In this document: piece by piece, positions 26,333 to 33,247 of the stretch
Position numbering within the stretch: the stretch's first letter is position 1
Layout: every line of letters begins with the position of its first letter
Source of the DNA: Mariniblastus sp.
GTDB taxonomy: Bacteria; Planctomycetota; Planctomycetia; Pirellulales; Pirellulaceae
Reading direction: 5' to 3'
Assembly (NCBI GenBank): GCA_023300235.1
Contig: JALZWN010000151.1
Location: forward strand, 1-33,247
Length of the DNA stretch: 33,247 nucleotides
The notes under the pieces: model-generated
Database searches by the model: none
Seen by the model: only the letters and a program-made list of their open reading frames with translations
Told to the model about the DNA's origin: nothing
Made by a program: the position numbers and the translations under genes

Positions 26333-26454
26333 GATAGCCAAAGGGGCTCAACAAAAACCAACGCAGCCAAACCTAGCCACCCATCAGAACACGCCCGATT
26401 TCGAAATCGCGAAAATCCCCACCCCCTGTTTTAATCCCAGTCAGCAAGCACCCG

Positions 26455-27063
26455 ATGTTTATTGTTTTTGAAGGAGTCGACGGCGCCGGCAAAACCACTC
26501 AGCTAACCCAGCTGGTGGAGTGGCTTGGACAGCTCGGCACCACCGTGGTGACTTGCAAAGACCCCGGCAGTACGAAACTGGGCGAAGAACTTCGATCGAT
26601 TTTATTGAGCTCGGTGGACACTCCAATTTCCATGCGAGCCGAGATGATGCTGTTCACGACCGCGAGGACTCAGCTGGTCGACGAGATCGTGCGTCCTGCT
26701 TTAGCCGCCGGGAAAACGGTCGTGCTGGATCGCTATATTTATTCCACGATCGTTTACCAAGGGCACGCAGGAAACTTGCCCATCGACGACATTCGTCAAG
26801 TCAACCACATCGCCACCGAAGGCCTTCAACCCGACCTGACATTTGTGATTGACCTGCCCGTCGAAGTTTCAATGCAACGCCTCGGCGAATCGCTCGACCG
26901 AATGGAGTCTCGTGGCGCCGACTACTTTGAAAAAGTCCGCGCGGGTTTTATCGCGGAAACCAAACTCGCGCCGACCGGCATGGAACTAATCGACGGCAAT
27001 CGATCACCGGCGGAAATCCAAGCCGAACTCCAAGCGATCACTAAGCGTTATTTGAAGAACTAA
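26455..27063 (+). CDS. tmk: Thymidylate kinase
   Basis: The 202-residue protein phosphorylates dTMP to dTDP. It shows the P-loop FEGVDGAGKTTQ (5-16), the substrate motif DPGSTKLGEELR (36-47, usually EPGGT), DRY (92-94) followed by STIVYQG, and a LID-region RMESRGADYFEKVRAGF. Length is typical. The ATG at 26455 starts directly at the conserved core; no good Shine-Dalgarno precedes it. It stands alone: the neighbours are separated by about 800 and 730 bp. Confidence 0.95.
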   Translation: MFIVFEGVDGAGKTTQLTQLVEWLGQLGTTVVTCKDPGSTKLGEELRSILLSSVDTPISMRAEMMLFTTARTQLVDEIVRPALAAGKTVVLDRYIYSTIVYQGHAGNLPIDDIRQVNHIATEGLQPDLTFVIDLPVEVSMQRLGESLDRMESRGADYFEKVRAGFIAETKLAPTGMELIDGNRSPAEIQAELQAITKRYLKN

Positions 27064-27262
27064 CAAAATTCAAAAACACAATCGATGCGCTGCCGATCGC
27101 GATAGCAAGTAATCGAGCGTAATCGAGAGAGAGTGGTGATGGTGCTTCCAGTACGTCACGAGCGCCAGACAGCTTGACAGCTCTGTTGCCACCTACCGGC
27201 TCACAAGAGCTGACCAACTAACGCCGCCATGGCCAATCAGTTTTTGAATCGGGCTGCTCTGG

Positions 27263-27595
27263 TAGCCCGACGCGTTAGCGAGGAACCCGTAGCAATCCTC
27301 GCTAACGGATTTGTTGACTTAGCCATGCGCAGATCGTCGCCTTTGCCTCCGTGAAAGAAGCGTTTGCATGGACGAACAAGCAGGACCGCACTCCTCCAAA
27401 GCTAAGCTGCATTCGACAAACCTCTCTTCCAGTCATCCCTTTGTTGCTCGCTGGGTAAACGCCGGCCTAAAGAAAAACCGGGCTAAACAACAACTGTTTT
27501 TTCGGAGCCAACCGCTTCGTGAGCGTCCATCGAAGTTAGCGATCTTTTACGAAGTAAAAGGCGACATTCGGATCCTTGCTGACACATCGGGCTAC
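27263..27595. mobile_element. MITE-like element, copy B, about 333 bp
   Basis: The left end (27263-27285: tagcccgacgcgttagcgagga) and the right end (27574-27595) are imperfect inverted copies. Interior 27333-27540 aligns with 14081-14289 of copy A, including an almost identical run around cctccgtgaaagaagcgttt and gagccaaccgctt.gtgagcgtcc. Extra local hairpins are 27249-27270 (tcgggct/agcccga) and 27544-27560 (cttttac/gtaaaag). No transposase. Confidence 0.7.
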
Positions 27596-27746
27596 CAGAA
27601 CACCCAGATTCAAAACTGATGGTGCTCTGCGAGCAATATTTCGAAATCTCGCCATGCAGGCTCTTGTCACTGAAATGCCAGAGGAACCTTTAGGATCAAC
27701 CGCCCGAAATGAAACCAACTTGTCTGTCTTTTTGGGGCGGTCGTTG

Positions 27747-27786
27747 TACAATAAGGGCCGAGGGCAAGAAGGTTTATTTAAGGAGG
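27747..27786 (+). promoter_or_regulatory. Possible -10 box and strong ribosome binding site of the DUF1598-like gene
   Basis: TACAAT at 27747-27752 could be a -10 box; no good -35 is seen. AGGAGG at 27781-27786 lies seven bases before ATG 27794 and is the strongest Shine-Dalgarno in the window. Confidence 0.5.
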
Positions 27787-27793
27787 CACTACG

Positions 27794-29446
27794 ATGTCGC
27801 GACTTTATTCTAAGAGCGTTCCCGTTGGCCGGTTCTTTGTTTTGATCGCATGCTGTGCGATTGGTTTTTCGCTGGGAACGGTTAGTTCGCAAGCTTCCGG
27901 GCAGACTGGTTCGCCCCCCCGGGGAGATGGGCGTAATCAAACTTCGCCGGATGTCATTCAACCTGGCGGAATCGGCGGGGCTGCCGGTGGCGTGACGCTG
28001 ACTGACTTTCAGCCATTGCTGGAGTTGATCAAAGGTTCGATCGACACTGAGCTTTGGACCGACGGTGGCGGTCAGGCTTCGATTCAACCTTACGCACAAG
28101 GTGTCTTTGCCGATGCCGAAGGGACGTTGAAATTTGCGGATGCCGCTAAACCAAATTTGGCCGCTGAGCCGTCGGCGAACTTGATGGATGAAGACCCGTT
28201 GGGCAGTAAGCTCGGAACCAGACCACCCCAAGTCGCCGGTGATGCTCGTCTCGCTTCACAATTGCGTTTTGTTTCATTGCCACGTTTGGAAGCTGCCTTG
28301 GTGGAACACCTCGGCCAACGAAAAGCGCTGCCGCCAGAAATACTGACATTGGCGGGCTTGCAACGGATTCAGTATGTACTGGTCGTGCCTGCAACCGATC
28401 AGCAACCCGGTGATTTGATTCTCGCGGGACCAGCAGGCGATTGGCGAATCGAAGACGACGGGATGATCGTCAGTCAAGATCATGGGCAGCCTGTGGTACG
28501 TATTGATGACTTGTTGACTTTGTGGCGACGCGCAAACCCAACGGAACCGTTTGGCGTAACGATCAATCCGACCGACGACGGACTGGCGGCGATGCAGAAT
28601 TACCTGACAACCACAACCACCAAACCAATCAAGCGATCCAAACGCGACAAGTGGGTCGATGGCATTCGAAAAAGTGTGGGCAAGCAAAACGTACAGTTCT
28701 TTAATTTGCAGCCAGATTCTCATGTGGCCAAGGCCTTGCTGACGGCTGATTACCACATGAAATGCATCGGCATGGGAATCGCCGAACCGGTCAAAGGGGT
28801 CGATAGCTATCTGAGTACGGTTCGGCTTGGCGCTGATGGTAAGGTGCCGCCGATGTCGGTGTTACGTTGGTGGTTTGCGATGGATTACCAACCGGTCGCG
28901 GTCTCTCAGAACAATCAGGTGTTCGAACTGCACGGCATCGGTGCGAAAGTGCTGAGCGAAAATCAGTTGATGGCCGCGCGGGGGAAACGGATTCGGACGG
29001 GCAAGTCGGAAGCGTTGAATACGCGTTTTGCAGGTTCGTTCTCGCGACAGTTTGAAAAGATCTGCGAGCAGTACCCGTTGTACGGCGAGCTTCGGAACGT
29101 GTTTGATTTGTCGCTGACGTTGGCATTGATCGAAAAGCAAAGCCTGTTAGATCGATCAGGCTGGCAGCCGAAGTTGTTGTTGGATTCAGTGGCTTTGCAA
29201 TTGCCAAAAATATCGGTGGCAACCGAAGTCGACACGATCGCCAACTACGAGGTGCTTGATAAGAAAGTAATTGTCGCGGGTGTGAGCGGCGGAGTGTGGG
29301 TCGATTCCAAAAAACAGTTGGCTGCGGCCAATAGCACTCCCGGGCAAGCCAAGGTAGTCGCCGGCGATTTGGCCAGCGTGCGTCCCAAGCAGGCGACCGG
29401 CACGGGGGAAGATCAGCCAATTGTTTGGTGGTGGGATCGTCCGTAA
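27794..29446 (+). CDS. Exported DUF1598-like protein of unknown function
   Basis: The 550-residue protein has a signal peptide (about 1-37, with FFVLIACCAIGFSLGTVSS). It is followed by a Gly/Pro-rich linker containing QPGGIGGAAGGVTLTDF. The central part, with segments LRFVSLPRLEAALVEH, IQYVLVVPA and then ADYHMKCIGMGIAEPVKGVDSYL, WWFAMDYQPVAV and GIGAKVLSENQLMA, fits what I remember of DUF1598, a planctomycete family without known function. It probably sits in the periplasm. The start is fixed by AGGAGG seven bases upstream. It is a single gene, convergent with the DUF1501 gene. Confidence 0.75.
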   Translation: MSRLYSKSVPVGRFFVLIACCAIGFSLGTVSSQASGQTGSPPRGDGRNQTSPDVIQPGGIGGAAGGVTLTDFQPLLELIKGSIDTELWTDGGGQASIQPYAQGVFADAEGTLKFADAAKPNLAAEPSANLMDEDPLGSKLGTRPPQVAGDARLASQLRFVSLPRLEAALVEHLGQRKALPPEILTLAGLQRIQYVLVVPATDQQPGDLILAGPAGDWRIEDDGMIVSQDHGQPVVRIDDLLTLWRRANPTEPFGVTINPTDDGLAAMQNYLTTTTTKPIKRSKRDKWVDGIRKSVGKQNVQFFNLQPDSHVAKALLTADYHMKCIGMGIAEPVKGVDSYLSTVRLGADGKVPPMSVLRWWFAMDYQPVAVSQNNQVFELHGIGAKVLSENQLMAARGKRIRTGKSEALNTRFAGSFSRQFEKICEQYPLYGELRNVFDLSLTLALIEKQSLLDRSGWQPKLLLDSVALQLPKISVATEVDTIANYEVLDKKVIVAGVSGGVWVDSKKQLAAANSTPGQAKVVAGDLASVRPKQATGTGEDQPIVWWWDRP

Positions 29447-29452
29447 GCTGGA

Positions 29453-29486
29453 GCTTTCGTTTAAGCCGAGGCTTTCGTCTAAGCCG
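29453..29486. repeat. Short direct repeat of 17 bp, 18-bp period
   Basis: gctttcgtttaagccga (29453-29469) recurs as gctttcgtctaagccgg (29471-29487) just after the DUF1598-like gene. Confidence 0.75.
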
Positions 29487-29527
29487 GCCGGATAGTTCGT
29501 AACCATAACCGCAACCTTAGCGTCCGC

Positions 29528-29552
29528 TGGACAGAGCACTCTTGCTCGTCCA
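29528..29552 (+). terminator. Hairpin after the DUF1598-like gene, weak terminator candidate
   Basis: tggac-a-gagca (29528-29538) pairs with tgctcgtcca (29543-29552) around ctct with a one-base bulge. A T7 run lies only at 29571-29577, too far for a standard terminator. Confidence 0.3.
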
Positions 29553-29613
29553 ACGGCGCAGGGCCGGTCGTTTTTTTGCTCGGGGCAAGCGATTGCGTTG
29601 AGCAACCGCTGTA

Positions 29614-30879
29614 CTAAACCAGCTCTTTGATCAGCTTGCCGCTGTTAGCGATTTTCATTGGGCGGCCGTTAAGACTGGTGAAGGTGGTTTCCAGTGAGAT
29701 GCCCAGCGAGCTGCAAACGGTTGCCATTAGGTCTTCGGAGGTGTACGAATTGCCTTCGACACGCGTTCCGTCTTCGTTGGTTTTGCCCACTGCGATTCCG
29801 GAGTTCATTCCAGCTCCGCCAACAACCGCACTCCAGCTGCGAGCCCAGTGGTCGCGACCAGCGTTGCCGTTGATGCGAGGCGTGCGGCTGAATTCGCCCA
29901 TCCAAATCACAGCGACGTCGTCAAGCATTTCTCGTTGGGCAAGATCTTCCATCAACGCACTCATGCCTTGGTCAAGCGTCGGCAAGCGGTTGTCCTGTAA
30001 CGTCGGGAAAATGTTTTGGTGATTGTCCCAGCCGCCGTAGTTGACTTCGACAAACGGAACGCCGGTTTCGACTAAACGACGAGCCATCAGGCAGCCGCGG
30101 CCGAAGTTGTTTTTTCCGTAACGCTCTTGGACGGTTTCGGGTTCTTTGTTGACCTTGAACGATTCCATTTGTTTACTGGTCATCAAGTCCAGAGTCTTGC
30201 CGAGCACCTTAGCGTGTTCGCTGGCAGCGAGGCCGCGTTCATCGTTGATGAAACCCGTTTCCATCATCCGCAACGCTTGCATGCGTTGGGTCAAACGATC
30301 GGGCTCGATGCCCATGTCCAAGTTCGCGACTTGGCCGTTCGGGTTAACTGCGAATGGCGACCAAGCCATGCCAAGGAAGCCAGGGCCTTGGCTGCCGCCA
30401 CCGACGGTGACGAACGGTGGGATCTCGAGGTCCGGACGCGTGTCGGCTAATTCATGGGCGATCACGGAACCGTAGCCGGGGTGGACGATGTTGGGGTTGG
30501 GGACGTAGCCGGTGTGCATGTAATAGCGGCCTCGCGTGTGGTCCGCTTCGCGGGTGCTCATGTTGCGAACGATCGACATTTTGTCCATGTTCTTGGCCAT
30601 CAACGGCATGTGCTCACAGATCTGCATATCGCCGTTGGTCGAAATTGGCCTGAACGGACCACCGGTGCTCGCGCCCGGTTTCAGATCCCAAATGTCCATC
30701 GTTGACGGGCCGCCGCCCATCCACAAGAGGATGGCTGCTTTGTGGTTTTTCTTGAGCGTAGCGGCGTTGGCGTGAAGCGTTTGGCCCATTGCGATTGCAC
30801 TACCCGTCAACGCAGTGGCACCGGCGAGGTGCTTCATGAAGTGCCGTCGGTTCATTCCGGTAGGAGTTTGAAAATTCAT
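29614..30879 (-). CDS. DUF1501 protein with Tat-like signal
   Basis: This 421-residue protein belongs to DUF1501 (alkaline phosphatase superfamily), very abundant in planctomycetes and usually encoded beside a DUF1549/DUF1553 gene, as here. The N-terminus has a twin-arginine-like motif (NRRHFMKHLAGATALTG, about residues 10-26). Family features are AILLWMGGGPSTMDIWDLKPG, VNYGGWDNHQNIF, EFSRTPRINGNAGRDHW and a C-terminal LNGRPMKIANSG. Exact function is unknown. The ATG at 30879 has AGGA six bases upstream and is preferred over ATG 30894. It follows the DUF1549 gene after 88 bp and is probably cotranscribed. Confidence 0.93.
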   Translation of the reverse strand: MNFQTPTGMNRRHFMKHLAGATALTGSAIAMGQTLHANAATLKKNHKAAILLWMGGGPSTMDIWDLKPGASTGGPFRPISTNGDMQICEHMPLMAKNMDKMSIVRNMSTREADHTRGRYYMHTGYVPNPNIVHPGYGSVIAHELADTRPDLEIPPFVTVGGGSQGPGFLGMAWSPFAVNPNGQVANLDMGIEPDRLTQRMQALRMMETGFINDERGLAASEHAKVLGKTLDLMTSKQMESFKVNKEPETVQERYGKNNFGRGCLMARRLVETGVPFVEVNYGGWDNHQNIFPTLQDNRLPTLDQGMSALMEDLAQREMLDDVAVIWMGEFSRTPRINGNAGRDHWARSWSAVVGGAGMNSGIAVGKTNEDGTRVEGNSYTSEDLMATVCSSLGISLETTFTSLNGRPMKIANSGKLIKELV

Positions 30880-30967
30880 GTCAGTTCCTGTCATTCAATC
30901 AAAAATCGATCAGTGTGTTTTCTGCAAGTCAATGTCGGTGGCGCCAGTGGCCGCATTGAAGCGGGCT

Positions 30968-32686
<1,719 letters not shown>

Positions 32687-32844
32687 GACAACTTTCGTTT
32701 CCTTTTGAGGGATCTTCTAAGATCAATTTCGGCCGCAACACCTATAGTTTAGGGGAGTAATCCTTGGTTTTAGTCGCAAATTTGGTTTTTAAGCCAGATC
32801 GCTTCGAAATCGCATGGCCTCGAGAGTGAAAGTTTGGTTGTCCT

Positions 32845-32926
32845 AGTCAAACTAGGGTGAGAAAGTTTTTTTCTGTTTCCCTCGCCCCCCACACTAGCTA
32901 GTACTATTTCGCCCACAAATGGGTGT
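32845..32926. repeat. Diverged direct repeat, copy 1 (82 bp)
   Basis: Starts agtcaaactagggtgagaaa and ends tttcgcccacaaatgggtgt. The ends match copy 2 well; the centre has diverged by substitutions and a one-base shift. Confidence 0.7.
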
Positions 32927-32960
32927 GCAAAAATGAAACACTGTTCGATTTTGATGTATC

Positions 32961-33110
32961 AAAATAAAACAGGCTGGTGAGCGAATTCGCTTACCAGCCT
33001 GCAGGGTAGAATCTAATATGTTTAATAGCGGCCTAAACTGCTCGCCGAAGCGAACAGTTTAGGCACTGCCTCGTCTCTATTCCACTCTTAACAGCCGAAA
33101 CTGTTGAGAG
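32961..33110 (-). ncRNA. Candidate structured small RNA ending in a terminator-like hairpin
   Basis: Read on the minus strand: a 10-bp stem (33110-33101 with 33094-33085, one mismatch, loop tttcgg). Next is a 15-pair stem (33064-33050 with 33045-33031, one U-G) capped by a C(UUCG)G tetraloop. Last is a 14-bp stem (33001-32988 with 32983-32970, loop aatt, one mismatch) followed by ttttattttgat. This arrangement resembles a small RNA with its own terminator. No known RNA family is recognised. A palindromic repeat is the alternative. Confidence 0.35.
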
Positions 33111-33164
33111 CGGACCACTTCCAAAACTATGCAATGCAATCGGCGTGCCAATTCGAATTTTCGC

Positions 33165-33246
33165 AGTCAAACCAAGGTGAGAAAGCTCCCCCTGCCTTCC
33201 TCGCCCCTCGCCCTGGGCTAACACCGCTTCGCACACAAACAAGTGT
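33165..33246. repeat. Diverged direct repeat, copy 2 (82 bp)
   Basis: Starts agtcaaaccaaggtgagaaa and ends cttcgcacacaaacaagtgt, at the same length as copy 1 and about 320 bp away. Confidence 0.7.
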
Positions 33247-33247
33247 T

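Larger units (their letters stand above)
25647..26454. other. Long divergent intergenic region, no supported gene
   Basis: About 808 bp lie between the Cys-rich gene (minus) and tmk (plus). Open frames at 25879-26166 and 26022-26370 have no family resemblance. The stretch holds an A/T-rich inverted repeat, a tatatata run (26025-26032 region) and an 18-bp tandem duplication. Confidence 0.5.
27064..27793. other. Intergenic stretch with repeat copies and promoter region
   Basis: The 730-bp gap holds an 18-bp match to the copy C repeat (tggtgatggtgcttccag, 27134-27151 and 22743-22760), the MITE-like copy B, and at its right end the promoter region of the next gene. Small open frames in it are not supported. 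Confidence 0.65.
32687..33247. other. Gene-free right end with hairpins and a diverged direct repeat
   Basis: No coding region is supported in these 561 bp; the open frame 33033-33242 (minus) runs through a repeat and hairpins. 32687-32844 should hold the promoter of the DUF1549 gene. The rest holds the repeat pair and the structured segment listed separately. Confidence 0.6.

Noticed and set aside
25879..26370. Open frames on both strands upstream of tmk
   Set aside because: They start at non-ATG codons or overlap each other, cross an 18-bp tandem duplication and show no recognisable domains.
27536..28231. 231-residue minus-strand open frame opposite the DUF1598-like gene
   Set aside because: It is antisense to a well-supported gene with signal peptide and AGGAGG site, and has a composition typical of shadow frames.
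33033..33242. 69-residue minus-strand open frame
   Set aside because: It lies over hairpins and repeat copy 2; the matching frame in copy 1 has stop codons.

Overview
The window looks like a chromosomal piece from a planctomycete of the Pirellulaceae (Rhodopirellula-like). The evidence is family content: a DUF1501 protein paired with a DUF1549/DUF1553 protein carrying a CxxCH motif, probable DUF1571 and DUF1598 proteins, a sulfatase with the formylglycine motif, a Cys- and Tyr/Thr/Val-rich secreted protein, and a SpoVG with an inserted zinc-ribbon-like segment. Gene density is moderate, with many 300-800 bp intergenic stretches rich in palindromes, short tandem repeats and dispersed repeats. 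I saw no tRNA, rRNA or CRISPR array. These are readings by eye; no database search was run.

Layout. 1-1913 (-): a large signalling protein cut by the window edge, a pseudokinase-like domain followed by a STAND/AAA_16-type ATPase. 2629-3815 (-): PpiC-type prolyl isomerase and a Dpm1-like glycosyltransferase. 3883-4899 (+): a divergent membrane-anchored alpha/beta hydrolase. 5174-6442 (-): a Wza-like polysaccharide export lipoprotein with a clear terminator. 6883-11684 (+): a two-gene unit resembling SbcD/SbcC or YhaO/YhaN, in which the nuclease-like partner lacks several metal/catalytic residues and the ATPase carries a predicted membrane hairpin instead of a zinc hook. 11938-13869 (+): an exported sulfatase.

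14479-21194 (-): housekeeping genes in order of transcription: ispE, spoVG, an exported protein of unknown function, rpmA, a terminator, obgE, coaX and kbl. ispE/spoVG and obgE/coaX overlap by 10 bp each, suggesting translational coupling. 21623-22666 (+): DUF368/PopT-type polyprenyl-phosphate transporter. 23206-24213 (+): DUF1571-like protein. 24570-25646 (-): Cys-rich, YTV-like secreted protein. 26455-27063 (+): tmk. 27794-29446 (+): DUF1598-like exported protein. 29614-32686 (-): DUF1549/1553 then DUF1501. 32687-33247: no gene, but a cluster of hairpins that could be a small RNA, flanked by a diverged direct repeat.

The most interesting points are the degenerate nuclease plus membrane-hairpin ATPase pair, the pseudokinase-ATPase fusion, the zinc-ribbon SpoVG, two related MITE-like elements near 14.1 and 27.3 kb with associated palindromic repeats, and the possible structured RNA at the right end.
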